Shown here piece after piece: positions 48,593-58,600 of a stretch of 64,000 bases of DNA (positions are counted from its first letter, which is position 1; each line of letters begins with the position of its first letter). The notes below the pieces were generated by a model. That model saw only the letters and a list, made by a program, of their open reading frames with translations. It was not told the origin of the DNA and did not search any database. The stretch is from JBIICS01 sp044238735 (lineage in GTDB: Bacteria; Bacteroidota; Bacteroidia; UBA4408). The stretch lies in NCBI GenBank assembly GCA_044238735.1, contig JBIICS010000002.1:4534-68533 (forward strand). The letters run 5' to 3'. Made by a program: the position numbers and the translations under genes.

Positions 48593-49256
48593 AATATATA
48601 AATCTTTATTAATCCTTTTCGTTTTTTTATCCAGTCTCAAAGTTTCAGCCAGCCATGAACTACTAAGTGCTAAGTCTGATTCTGTTAAAAGTTACCCCAG
48701 GCACATCCTATCATTAAATGTTTTGCACCTGGCCTTTCAAAATTTCGACTGGGAATATCATTATCTTTCTTCAAAAACAGGATTAGGTTTTTATTTTAAA
48801 AATTCAGTAGCATTTAATGATAATAAGCCCGAGGCATTTACACGCCAACGTTTTCGATTGGCACTGGGAATACCTTATACTTTTTCTCGAAGAGAAAAAT
48901 ACAGGTTATATTTAAACCCTTGTATAGAGATGGTTAACTTCTTTTATAATTCCCAAAAATTAGATTCCGTTCCTTATATGGCTAATTATACGGGTATTGG
49001 GCCTGTTTTTCAATATTCTGTAATAAAAAAGGACATCACTAAAACCGGGTATGGAGCCTGCTTTAATTTTAACATGGGCGGAAATTATTTTTTAAACAAT
49101 AAATTAGTTTTAGGGTCCTATTTTGGAATGGGCCTTCGTCTTAATTTTACCCCTGATATAGTGCCGGCATTAAGCCTGGATCCCCTTACTGTAAGCAATG
49201 AGGTTTTATCCTATTTTTATTTACGTATAGGTTTCCAAGTTGGTTTTGGCTTATAA
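48585..49256 (+). CDS. Predicted outer-membrane barrel protein, 223 aa
   Basis: A signal peptide (LLILFVFLSSLKVSAS) and about ten alternating strands with aromatic girdles (TGLGFYFKNSVAF, LVLGSYFGMGLRLNF, FYLRIGFQVGFGL), ending in a hydrophobic strand, suggest a small outer-membrane barrel of the DUF3575/OmpW-like size. No diagnostic motif allows a name. Its start overlaps gtrA by 8 nt, making it the third gene of the hldD unit. Participation in lipopolysaccharide-related envelope biology is inferred from that arrangement. Confidence 0.75.
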   Translation: MNKIYKSLLILFVFLSSLKVSASHELLSAKSDSVKSYPRHILSLNVLHLAFQNFDWEYHYLSSKTGLGFYFKNSVAFNDNKPEAFTRQRFRLALGIPYTFSRREKYRLYLNPCIEMVNFFYNSQKLDSVPYMANYTGIGPVFQYSVIKKDITKTGYGACFNFNMGGNYFLNNKLVLGSYFGMGLRLNFTPDIVPALSLDPLTVSNEVLSYFYLRIGFQVGFGL

Positions 49257-49339
49257 TACAGCCGTGATTATTTTCCCCCAATTTGGGGGTATTTGTTTGT
49301 TTACTATTAATAGTATCTTTATTAAAAAACAATTGGTGT

Positions 49340-50905
49340 ATGAAGTATTTAAGCATTAGTGCTTTGTTGTTCCTTTCTTTATCTGGTTTTGCTCAAAAGA
49401 AACCTGCTGCTAACTGGCAGATAATGGATCCAAAATCTGATAAAATATACGGTGCTGCAACCGAAAAAGCCTTGGAAGTATTAAAAGGACGAACCCCTAA
49501 AGAAGTAATAGTAGGTGTAATTGATTCGGGGGTAGAGGTTGATCATGAAGACTTGAAAGATGTTATTTGGGTTAACAAGGGTGAGATTCCAAATAACGGA
49601 ATAGATGATGACAAGAATGGTTATATAGATGATATTAACGGTTGGAGTTTTTTGGGTGGTAAAACGCAAGATTTAAATTATGAGTCGCTGGAGTTGGCTC
49701 GTTTAAATCTTCGGTACAGTAGAAAATTCTCTAAGATGGATACAACCAATTTAAAAGGTGAAGACGCTAAATTGTTTGATGAGTACAAACGTATTCGTTC
49801 CGATTTTAATAAAGAACAATCTCGACAAGAACAACAGGCCGCCGGAATCGGAATAATGGATGCCTTTATTAAGCGTGTAAAAAAGGAGAGCAGCGGAGAT
49901 TTTAGTAAAGCCTCTGTAAAATCATATGCACCCAGAGACAAACAAGATTCTGCTGTTAAGAAGCAAATGAAATTGATACTTAGTTTTGTAAATGCAAAAG
50001 AATTAGATGAACAAATTTCGGGTGCAGCCGCTTCAATTGTAAATGTGGCTAAATTAAATCGATTAAATACAGATTCAATCAGAGCGCTCGTTGTCGGCGA
50101 TAATCCGGCCGATCCCAACGAACGTTTTTATGGTTGTAATAGGGTAGAAGGTCCGGATGCTTTGCATGGCACCCATGTTTCGGGAATAATTGCTGCTATG
50201 CGTAATAATAACAAGGGCATTATAGGAGAGGCGCCAAACGTTAAAATTATGGCCATACGAGCAGTGCCTAATGGAGATGAACGCGATAAAGATGTTGCAA
50301 ATGGCATAAGATACGCGGTTGATAATGGTGCCAGTATCATTAATATGAGTTTTGGTAAGTATTATTACTCGGATAAACCACTAGTAGATGAAGCTATAAA
50401 ATATGCCATGAGTAAAGATGTTTTGCTGGTGCATGCTGCAGGAAACGACTCTAAAAACAAGGATATTGAAGATAGTTATCCAACCCGTAAACTAAGTGAC
50501 GGAACTATTGCAAATAATTGGCTGGATGTAGGTGCCAGTGCGTCTAAAAAAGGAAAAAAACTTTTGGGCAATTTTTCTAATTACGGTAAAACAACGGTAG
50601 ATTTATTTGCCCCTGGAGTTGATATATATTCTACAGTTCCGGATAATAAATACTTACACGAATCCGGAACCAGTATGGCGTCTCCGGTTGTAGCGGGAGT
50701 AGCCGCCATAATTCGAGGCTATTTTCCTGAATTAACAGCTAAAGAAGTAAGAGAAGTATTAATGAAGACTTCCGTTCAATACAAAAAGAAAGTGAGGATC
50801 CCCGGCTCTAAAAAGCAAAAAGCTAAGTTGAGTGACTTGTGTATATCGGGTGGATTAATTAATGCTGAAAATGCGGTTAAGTATTTATTGGACGAAAAAA
50901 AATAA
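49340..50905 (+). CDS. Secreted S8-family serine peptidase (subtilase) with long insertion
   Basis: From ATG 49340 (MKYLSISALLFLSLSGFAQ) the protein has 521 residues with a signal peptide. The subtilisin triad is complete: Asp62 in VGVIDSGVEVDHED, His276 in LHGTHVSG and Ser445 in ESGTSMASP; Asn369 in AAGND is the oxyanion residue. Asp and His are 214 residues apart instead of about 30-40; the insertion (about 115-265) is Lys/Glu/Arg-rich and probably helical. There is no T9SS tail, so it likely stays periplasmic. A longer frame from 49283 lacks a plausible start and is rejected; TATCTTTA at 49314-49321 lies 18 nt before ATG 49340. It is monocistronic with a terminator. Confidence 0.92.
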   Translation: MKYLSISALLFLSLSGFAQKKPAANWQIMDPKSDKIYGAATEKALEVLKGRTPKEVIVGVIDSGVEVDHEDLKDVIWVNKGEIPNNGIDDDKNGYIDDINGWSFLGGKTQDLNYESLELARLNLRYSRKFSKMDTTNLKGEDAKLFDEYKRIRSDFNKEQSRQEQQAAGIGIMDAFIKRVKKESSGDFSKASVKSYAPRDKQDSAVKKQMKLILSFVNAKELDEQISGAAASIVNVAKLNRLNTDSIRALVVGDNPADPNERFYGCNRVEGPDALHGTHVSGIIAAMRNNNKGIIGEAPNVKIMAIRAVPNGDERDKDVANGIRYAVDNGASIINMSFGKYYYSDKPLVDEAIKYAMSKDVLLVHAAGNDSKNKDIEDSYPTRKLSDGTIANNWLDVGASASKKGKKLLGNFSNYGKTTVDLFAPGVDIYSTVPDNKYLHESGTSMASPVVAGVAAIIRGYFPELTAKEVREVLMKTSVQYKKKVRIPGSKKQKAKLSDLCISGGLINAENAVKYLLDEKK

Positions 50906-50920
50906 AAACGTTTAGTTTTA

Positions 50921-50952
50921 GGCCACCTGATTAAGGTGGTCTTCTTTTTTTT
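50921..50952 (+). terminator. Rho-independent terminator of the subtilase gene
   Basis: GCCACCT (50922-50928) pairs with AGGTGGT (50934-50940, one wobble) and a T8 run follows shortly after. Confidence 0.8.
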
Positions 50953-51103
50953 AAATGGAAAAAGCCGTATTTCTAATTGATGGCTCAACTTGTTGAAACC
51001 CTCAATTTTAAAGCATTTTTTTGAGAATTTTTTTAAAATGTCAAATTTCACAGGTTTTTAATCAAAATTCATTGAAAACAAGGGTTAACTGCTCAATTTA
51101 CCT

Positions 51104-51111
51104 TAGATTTG
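51104..51111 (+). promoter_or_regulatory. TAnnTTTG promoter element for mdh
   Basis: TAGATTTG lies 24 nt before the mdh ATG at 51136. Confidence 0.6.
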
Positions 51112-51135
51112 CAAAAAAATTAATAAAACCAGAAA

Positions 51136-52080
51136 ATGAAAAACTATAAAGTATCCGTAATTGGAGCAGGAAATGTTGGTGCAACATGCGCCGAAGCTAT
51201 TGCTAACAGAAGAATTGCCAGCGAAATTGTTTTACTGGACATTAAACAGGGTTTTGCTGAAGGTAAAGCATTAGACATGATGCAAACCGCCACCTTAAAT
51301 AATTTTAATACCCGAATTTCGGGTGTTACAGCCGATTACAGCGCAACAGCCAATAGTGATGTAGTGGTGATTACCTCTGGAATCCCTCGTAAACCTGGTA
51401 TGACACGCGAAGAACTAATCGGTATTAATGCCGGTATTGTAAAAGATGTAACTTCTAATATTTTAAAGTACTCTCCTGAGGCCATTATCGTGGTAGTTAG
51501 TAACCCTATGGATACTATGACATACCTGGCGCTTAAGTCTACAGGCCTGCCTAAAAACAGAATTATCGGAATGGGCGGTATATTAGACAGCGCTCGTTTT
51601 AAATGTTATTTGTCTGCCGCCTTAAATGTTCCTGCTAACGATGTTCAAGGATACGTAGTAGGTGGGCATGGAGATACTACCATGATACCGTTAACACGTT
51701 TAGCTACTTATAATGGAGTACCTGCCAGTGAGTATCTAAATGCTGAAACGCTTGCAAAAGTTGCTGCGGATACGATGGTAGGCGGTGCTACTTTAACCGG
51801 ATTATTAGGAACCTCGGCTTGGTATGCTCCAGGAGCAGCAGTAGCCAGCTTAGTAGATAGTATATTAAATGATCAAAAGCGTTTGTATACTTGTTGTGTA
51901 TCTTTAGACGGAGAATATGGTCAGAAAGATATTTGCATTGGCGTGCCTGTAATTATTGGCAAAAACGGCTGGGAAAAAATAGTAGATTTTAAACTTAATG
52001 CTGATGAGCAGGCTTTGTTTAATAAGAGTGCAGATGCAGTAAGAAATATGAACGCTGCTTTAAACACAGTTTTAGCTTAA
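51136..52080 (+). CDS. mdh: Malate dehydrogenase (LDH-like type)
   Basis: The TCA-cycle enzyme oxidises malate to oxaloacetate with NAD+. Of 314 residues, the nucleotide loop is IGAGNVGAT (9-17) with Asp35 selecting NAD. Substrate arginines are Arg85 and Arg91 in IPRKPGMTRE, the third is Arg154 beside Asp151 in LDSARF, and the catalytic base is His178 in GGHGDTTM. Arg85 where lactate dehydrogenases carry Gln confirms malate specificity. It has its own promoter and terminator. Confidence 0.97.
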   Translation: MKNYKVSVIGAGNVGATCAEAIANRRIASEIVLLDIKQGFAEGKALDMMQTATLNNFNTRISGVTADYSATANSDVVVITSGIPRKPGMTREELIGINAGIVKDVTSNILKYSPEAIIVVVSNPMDTMTYLALKSTGLPKNRIIGMGGILDSARFKCYLSAALNVPANDVQGYVVGGHGDTTMIPLTRLATYNGVPASEYLNAETLAKVAADTMVGGATLTGLLGTSAWYAPGAAVASLVDSILNDQKRLYTCCVSLDGEYGQKDICIGVPVIIGKNGWEKIVDFKLNADEQALFNKSADAVRNMNAALNTVLA

Positions 52081-52098
52081 TAAAAAACACTTACTTAT

Positions 52099-52123
52099 AG
52101 CCCCGGTAAAACGGGGCTTTTTT
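52099..52123 (+). terminator. Rho-independent terminator of mdh
   Basis: AGCCCCG (52099-52105) and CGGGGCT (52112-52118) form a perfect stem followed by T6; the next gene starts 6 nt later. Confidence 0.92.
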
Positions 52124-52128
52124 ATGCT

Positions 52129-52542
52129 TTGAAAATAAAATTTAAAAAAATAAAAATTGACACCGGCTATCATCTATTAATAAAATTAAAGATAAATGAT
52201 CAAGAGGCTGTTTTTGTAATTGACTCCGGCGCCAGCAATACAGTAATGGATTTAGAGGCATCCAAACGATTTATATCAAAGGAAAAAATTAAACAGGAAG
52301 GTAAACTTTCGAGCGGACTGGGCACCAATAAAATGTCGAGTGCTCTTTCAAAAAAACAATTCTTAGAAATTGGAAAACTTAAATTTAAACATCCTTTGGT
52401 TATATTAGATTTACATCATATTAATAGCTCATACCAGTCTTTGGGATATAATTCAATTGATGGTGTTTTAGGTTGCGATATTTTGGTAAAGTTTAATGCC
52501 GTAATTAACATTAAAACCAAAGAATTAATCTTACGTAAATAA
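52129..52542 (+). CDS. Small retropepsin-like aspartic protease
   Basis: The 137-residue protein has one aspartic-protease half: FVIDSGASNTVMD with catalytic Asp32, a flap region (SGLGTNKMSS) and a C-terminal GVLGCDILVKFNAVI segment typical of clan AA single-domain enzymes, which act as dimers. No signal peptide is seen. The start is TTG, 6 nt after the mdh terminator, which leaves little room for a promoter, so some read-through from mdh is likely. It is 1 nt ahead of pssA and clearly co-transcribed with it. The substrate is unknown. Confidence 0.85.
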   Translation: MKIKFKKIKIDTGYHLLIKLKINDQEAVFVIDSGASNTVMDLEASKRFISKEKIKQEGKLSSGLGTNKMSSALSKKQFLEIGKLKFKHPLVILDLHHINSSYQSLGYNSIDGVLGCDILVKFNAVINIKTKELILRK

Positions 52543-52543
52543 A

Positions 52544-53269
52544 TTGAAGACCATCATAAAAAATATACCTAATACAATTACAGCAGGAAATTTATTTTGT
52601 GGGTGTATGGCCATTATAAGCATTTCTAAGGGAAATCTGGTAAGCGCTTCGTGGTTTGTAATTGCAGCTGCTGTATTGGACTTTTTAGATGGTTTTATAG
52701 CAAGGTTATTAAAGGTGCATTCTGAAATTGGTAAGCAATTAGATTCACTGGCAGATATTGTAACGTTTGGTGTAGTTCCGGGTTATATCCTGTATACGTT
52801 GTTGTCTCAAACCCAATTTTGTGAAAGCGGAACTTGCTGGAAAGCCATTATTTTACCTTATTATGGCTTTTTGATTACAGTTTTTTCGGCGGTAAGGCTC
52901 GCAAAATTTAATATAGATACCCGACAATCCAATTCATTTATTGGGGTTCCAACACCGGCTAATGCTTTGATGATCGCCAGCTTTTGTCTTACGCCCATTA
53001 CCTCATTTATGTATCCTTTAATTCATCATTATGTTTTTTTAGCAAGCGTTTGTTTAATAATGAGTTATTTACTGGTGGCCGAAATCCCTTTGTTTGCCCT
53101 TAAGTTTAAATCTTTTGGATGGAACGGTAATGAGCCAAGATTTATTTTTTTGTTTTGTAGTGTTCTTCTGTTAGTGATTATGGGGCCTTCGGCAGCTATA
53201 TTTATATTATTATTGTATGTTCTGATGTCCCTCATTTTTGAGAGACTTAAAATTCATAAAACAGTTTAA
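52544..53269 (+). CDS. pssA: CDP-diacylglycerol-serine O-phosphatidyltransferase
   Basis: This inner-membrane enzyme makes phosphatidylserine, the precursor of phosphatidylethanolamine. The CDP-alcohol phosphotransferase signature is perfect: Asp46, Asp49-Gly50, Ala53-Arg54, Gly63, Asp67, Asp71. About eight hydrophobic helices fill 241 residues, and the opening NIPNTITAGNLFCGC is typical of PssA type II rather than of phosphatidylglycerol synthases. The start is TTG, 1 nt after the protease stop. No decarboxylase gene (psd) adjoins it. Confidence 0.93.
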   Translation: MKTIIKNIPNTITAGNLFCGCMAIISISKGNLVSASWFVIAAAVLDFLDGFIARLLKVHSEIGKQLDSLADIVTFGVVPGYILYTLLSQTQFCESGTCWKAIILPYYGFLITVFSAVRLAKFNIDTRQSNSFIGVPTPANALMIASFCLTPITSFMYPLIHHYVFLASVCLIMSYLLVAEIPLFALKFKSFGWNGNEPRFIFLFCSVLLLVIMGPSAAIFILLLYVLMSLIFERLKIHKTV

Positions 53270-53385
53270 ACTGAAGTTTTGTATATATAAAATTTAGAAC
53301 TAATCGGTTAAAAACGTAAATACCTTAAAAAGAGTATTTTCAATTGTAGGGTGTATATTTTAATTTTTTGTATTAAAACGCTTAA

Positions 53386-53393
53386 TAACTTTG
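53386..53393 (+). promoter_or_regulatory. TAnnTTTG promoter element for the desaturase
   Basis: TAACTTTG ends 17 nt before ATG 53411 and lies within the longer open frame that starts at 53351, favouring the shorter start. Confidence 0.55.
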
Positions 53394-53410
53394 TAAAAGG
53401 AATTTTTAAA

Positions 53411-54508
53411 ATGAAAGTAAATTTTGCCAATACCAAAAACACCGATTTTCTTATCACATTAAGAACGCGTGTAGATAATTACTTTAAAACTAATAACTTG
53501 TCTAAAAACGCAAATGAGAAGATGGTATTTAAAACCACTTTTGTTTTGGGTGTTTTTTTTCTTTGTTACCTCGTTCTAATATTAAATGCCTTTGAAAATG
53601 CCTGGATTAATTTGGCTATTTGTGCTACTTTGGGTTTGTTTACCGCATTTATCGGTTTTAACGTGGGGCATGATGCTGTTCATGGATCATACTCTAAAAA
53701 TCCAAAGGTAAACAAGTTTTTAGGTTATACTTTTGATATGCTTGGCGCTAGTTCTTTTATGTGGAATATTGCTCACAACGTGGTTCATCACACCTATACA
53801 AATGTCCCTGACCATGATGATGATATTGAGCCCGTTTTTCTGATCCGTTTAAATCCGCATAAGAAGAGACTTTGGATACATCGTTTTCAGCATATTTATG
53901 CAACTTTCTTTTATGGATTAACTTCTTTATCATGGGTATTAATGAAAGATTTTAAACAGCTTTCCGCACAACACATAGGGGGAAGTTATACAAAACATAA
54001 GTATCCTGCAAAAGACCTCATAATATTGTTTTCTGCTAAAGCTATCTATTTATTCATATTTGTAGTGTTGCCTATTATTGTGTTACCTTTTACGTGGTGG
54101 CAGGTTTTATTGGGCTTTGTCACCTTACACTTTGTAGAGGGTATTACACTTGCAATCGTTTTTCAATTGGCACATGTTGTGGAGGGGCCTGCGTTCCCGT
54201 CTCCGGATGAGTTAGGGCATTTAGAAAATAATTGGGCTATACATCAGTTATACACTACTGCTAATTTTGCAAAAAACAATAAGTTAGCAACCTTCTTTTT
54301 TGGAGGTTTAAATTTTCAGATAGAACATCATCTATTTCCAAAAGTTTGTCATATTCACTATCCAAATTTATCCGAAATTGTAAAACAAACGGCGTTAGAG
54401 TTTGGTATACCCTATTACGAAAACAAAACTATGTGGCAAGCAATTAAATCTCATTATCATTTATTAAAGCGTTTTGGTACCCAAGATGATTTTCAGTTCT
54501 CGTATTAA
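53411..54508 (+). CDS. Membrane fatty-acid desaturase
   Basis: This di-iron desaturase introduces double bonds into membrane acyl chains and so adjusts fluidity. The 365-residue protein from ATG 53411 has the three histidine boxes of the acyl-lipid/front-end type: HDAVH (87-91), HNVVHH (122-127) and QIEHH (303-307); Gln in the third box is characteristic of delta-5/delta-6-type enzymes. Two pairs of hydrophobic helices lie around 43-85 and 205-260. There is no cytochrome b5 domain. The longer frame from 53351 lacks support because the promoter element sits inside it. It ends in a terminator shared with asd. Confidence 0.9.
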   Translation: MKVNFANTKNTDFLITLRTRVDNYFKTNNLSKNANEKMVFKTTFVLGVFFLCYLVLILNAFENAWINLAICATLGLFTAFIGFNVGHDAVHGSYSKNPKVNKFLGYTFDMLGASSFMWNIAHNVVHHTYTNVPDHDDDIEPVFLIRLNPHKKRLWIHRFQHIYATFFYGLTSLSWVLMKDFKQLSAQHIGGSYTKHKYPAKDLIILFSAKAIYLFIFVVLPIIVLPFTWWQVLLGFVTLHFVEGITLAIVFQLAHVVEGPAFPSPDELGHLENNWAIHQLYTTANFAKNNKLATFFFGGLNFQIEHHLFPKVCHIHYPNLSEIVKQTALEFGIPYYENKTMWQAIKSHYHLLKRFGTQDDFQFSY

Positions 54509-54527
54509 TTATAAATTCTCATAAAAT

Positions 54528-54560
54528 AAAAAGGGGCTTAGATTTTCTATGCCCCTTTTT
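54528..54560. terminator. Bidirectional terminator between desaturase and asd
   Basis: AAAAAGGGGC (54528-54537) pairs with GCCCCTTTTT (54551-54560), giving T-runs on both strands between convergent genes. Confidence 0.88.
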
Positions 54561-54631
54561 AATTAAATAAACCCAGATTTTTCAATTAGTGTATGCTTAT
54601 TAACCGATGGATTTAAAATTAGGGTTAACGA

Positions 54632-55621
54632 TTATACCAAATTGTTTTTTACTAAAAGTTCCGCAATCTGAACTGCATTAGTAGCCGCGCCTTTGCGAAG
54701 ATTATCGGCCACAATCCACATGTTTAGAGTATTGGGTTGAGATTCATCTTTTCTAATTCTTCCTACAAAAACTTCATCGCGCTTGTGAGCATTTAAAGGC
54801 ATTGGATAAACCAGATTCTTTACATCATCCTGTACAATAATCCCACTAGATTTGCTTAAAATAGCCCGAACATCATCTAAATTAAATTCATTTTCAAACT
54901 CTATATTAACGGATTCCGAGTGTCCGCCAATAACTGGTATACGAACGGTAGTAGCTGTAACACGAATAGTGTTATCACCCATAATTTTATTCGTTTCTTT
55001 TATCATCTTCATCTCTTCCTTAGTGTAACCATTCTCCTGAAAAACATCAATGTGAGGAATTACATTTAAATCTATTTTATATGGATAAGCCATTTCTGTT
55101 TCTTTTCCGGCGCGTTCATTCATTAATTGAGTTACAGCCTTAACGCCAGTTCCGGTAACAGATTGATAAGTAGATACTACAACTCGTTTAATTTTATATC
55201 GATCATGCAAAGGTTTAAGTACTACAACCATCTGAATAGTTGAACAATTGGGATTTGCAATAATCTTGTCTTCTTTTGTTAAAACAGATCCGTTAACTTC
55301 AGGCACCACTAATTTTTTAGTTGGATCCATTCGCCAAGCAGATGAATTATCGATAACTGTAATGCCTGCTGCGGCAAAAAGGGGAGCTAATTCAGTTGAA
55401 GTAGTTCCACCCGCAGAAAAGATGGCGATTTGTGGTTTAAGTGAAATAGCAGTTTGAGCTGAAACAACTTTAAACTTTTTTCCATTAAATTCAACCTCTT
55501 TTCCTATGCTCTTTTCAGATGCAACCGGAATTAATTCATCAATCGGAAATTTGCGCTCTTTTAAAACTTCAAGCATCTCGGAACCCACTAGTCCGGTGGC
55601 CCCAACTACGGCAATTTTCAT
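54632..55621 (-). CDS. asd: Aspartate-semialdehyde dehydrogenase
   Basis: The enzyme reduces aspartyl phosphate to aspartate semialdehyde with NADPH, feeding lysine/diaminopimelate, threonine and methionine synthesis. Of 329 residues, VGATGLVGSEM (6-16) binds NADP, the nucleophile is Cys126 in NPNCSTIQ, and the base is His234 in IGGHSES. The RRD-type region around VGRIRKDES and the length match the family. It stands alone with its own promoter on the minus strand. Confidence 0.96.
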   Translation of the reverse strand: MKIAVVGATGLVGSEMLEVLKERKFPIDELIPVASEKSIGKEVEFNGKKFKVVSAQTAISLKPQIAIFSAGGTTSTELAPLFAAAGITVIDNSSAWRMDPTKKLVVPEVNGSVLTKEDKIIANPNCSTIQMVVVLKPLHDRYKIKRVVVSTYQSVTGTGVKAVTQLMNERAGKETEMAYPYKIDLNVIPHIDVFQENGYTKEEMKMIKETNKIMGDNTIRVTATTVRIPVIGGHSESVNIEFENEFNLDDVRAILSKSSGIIVQDDVKNLVYPMPLNAHKRDEVFVGRIRKDESQPNTLNMWIVADNLRKGAATNAVQIAELLVKNNLV

Positions 55622-55647
55622 AAGTAATTTATTTAAATAATATAGTC

Positions 55648-55655
55648 CAAAAATA
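55648..55655 (-). promoter_or_regulatory. TAnnTTTG promoter element for asd
   Basis: TATTTTTG on the minus strand lies 26 nt before the asd ATG at 55621. Confidence 0.5.
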
Positions 55656-55696
55656 CTATATTTATAAGTAACAGCGTAATTGATGCAACTTAAAAA

Positions 55697-58600
55697 ATGA
55701 GATATTTTTTATTTATTATCCTATCAGCTTTTTACCTTTTAAGTTATGCTCAGCTGAACGAGAATTTTAGCGATGGAGATTTTAAAAACAACCCCAGCTG
55801 GTTTGGAGATACGGGTGTATTTATAATAAATGCTTCAAATCAATTGCAATTGAATAATGCCGGTGTAGCATCAACTAGTATATTATATACCCCTTTGGTG
55901 CTCGGGAATCTGGATAGTTTAGAGTGGAATGTATTTGTCAAACAGTCATTTGCAGGATCATCCAGTAATTATTCCCGTATATATCTAGTTTCGGATCAGC
56001 CCGATTTAAAATCCTCTCTAAACGGGTATTTTTTACAATTTGGAGAGGCAAATGCCAACGATGCAATAGAACTCTTTAAACAAACTGGAACTAGTGTTAG
56101 TTCTATTTGCAGAGGTACTAATGCCTCCATTGCCAGTTCTGTTAATGCTCATGTAAAAGTTGAACGCAGACAAGGAGGGTTATGGAAACTTTATGTTGAT
56201 TACACGGGAGGAAATAATTATACATTAGATGCTCAGGGTACAGACAATAGTTTTAATTCTTCCGGTTTTTTTGGTTTTTTATGTAACTATACCTCTTCTA
56301 ATGCAACCAAATTTTTTTATGATAATATCCGTGTAAATAATCTGATAGCGGATACAGTGAAACCGGTTCTACTGGCTGCTGAGGCTTTAAATAATCAACA
56401 TCTTATTCTTACTTTTTCAGAAACCATAGATACGAACGGGGTTTCCAATAACAATAATTATTTTTTAAATGGCGGAATTGGTAACCCTTTACAGGCTTAT
56501 CCAGATACTAATGATAAAAAGAGTATTCATTTAATTACTGCTAATTTGTTTATGAGCGGCCAAACATATGCGGTAACTGTTAATAACATTAAAGATCTGA
56601 ATAGTAATTTTATTTTAGCAAACAGCAGTTTATCTTTTATATATATTGGCTTTGAAAGCCCTGTTTCTAAGGATGTGGTTGTTAATGAGATTTATGCAGA
56701 TAATACTTCCACAATTAATTTTACTCAAATTAACAGCCGAGGAGAATACATTGAGCTTTATAACAGAAGTAATAAATATTTTAATTTACAAAATTGGACT
56801 ATAACTGCCGGAAGTAGCACCCGAGTATTACCTACTTGTATTTTAAATCCGGGAACTTATGTAACGTTATGCGCAGTTGCTGATACCGCGTTTTATAAAT
56901 CATATGGCCCTGTAGTTAGTCTTAGTTCTGCATTACCCTTAACTAACGCCGGTTCAACCTTAATTTTAAAAGATAATACCGGAAGAACTATTGATAAAAT
57001 AAGTTATTCGGATAGCTGGTATAATGATAACGATAAAAAGGATGGAGGTTATGCGCTCGAAAAAATAAACCCAAATGATTCTTGTTTTAACCAAAAACCA
57101 AACTGGAGTGGGTCTAATAGCGTTTCTGTTGGGGGTAGTCCGGGAATAGTAAATACCGTTTATTCATTAAATAGTGATAATACTCCTCCATCTGTATCGG
57201 AAGTTACGGTTGTAGATTCTAACCGTATACAGGTTTGTTTTAACGAAGGTATGGACAGTGCATCAGTTTTTCAATCGAATCATTATTTTGTAAATAACGG
57301 CTTGATTGTTACCGCTGTAGCTTCTATTAGCCCTTCCTATGATTGTATAGTATTGGTTACCAATTTAACTATAGATAGCAACATTACTTATCTGTTGTCG
57401 GCAGTTAATGTTGCAGATTGCAGAGGTAATACAATTGCGGGTAACAACAGTGGGGAATTTAGTGTTAGTATCCCTGCATCTCGCTTTGATATTATAATAA
57501 ATGAGATTATGGCTGATCCAACTCCCGAAGTTTTACTGCCTAATGCAGAATTTGTTGAAGTTTATAATCGTTCCACAAAAAGAATACGAATGGATAAATG
57601 GAAACTTTCGGTTGGTAACTCTTTAAAGACAATCTCTAACAGAACCATAGGTCCTGGCGAATACTTGATTCTTGCCGCTAATTCCGATACCACTTTATTT
57701 AGTTCTTATGGAAAAGTGAGTGGTATAAGTAGTACGTTAAGTTTAACAAACGGTGGTGCTACACTTACACTGCTAGACAGTAATGCTGCTATTATTGATA
57801 AAGTTAGTTATAGCTCTTTATGGTATACTGATAACAATAAAGACGATGGAGGTTGGACACTGGAAAGAATTAATTCTAACGATTTCTGTTCATTAACTGG
57901 AAACTGGAAGGCATCTGATAATTTGAGTGGGGGAACACCTGGGAAAATAAATAGTATTCAAAATAATGCTCCTGATTTAAGTGGTCCACAGCTGGTTGAT
58001 GTCATGGTAAACTCTGCAAACACACTGGTTGCTTTCTTTAATGAAACACTAGATTCTGTTTTTAATGAAAACGTATTGTTATTTGCAATTAGCGGTCAAG
58101 CCCCTCCAAATATTAACTCCGTTAAGGTTATTGCTCCGTTTTATAATCAGGTTCTTATTACATTAAGTTCTGCTATTACTATCGGACAGGCCTATACACT
58201 CTCAGTTAATGGACTTAAAGATTGTAAGGGCAATGTAAATACTTTAGTTCAATCATCAGTATTCGGAAGGTACAGGCAGGCCTTGCCTTATGAGATTGTA
58301 ATTAATGAACTAATGGCAGATCCCGATCCTTCTGTAAATTTGCCCAATTATGAATACATAGAAATCTATAACCGAACTAATCAATCGCTTAACCTCGAAA
58401 AAATGATTATTAGTTCCGGTAGTAGTAAGATTATTTTGCCTTTTAAAATAATTGGCCCCGGACAATATTTTTTATTGTTAGATGAAGATGGTGCTCCTTT
58501 TTATACCAGTTTGCCTAACAAAATTGAATTTCCTGGTTTTGTTACACTCCCCAATGAAGGTGGAACTTTAACGTTAACGGATAGTTCAGGAAACATCACC

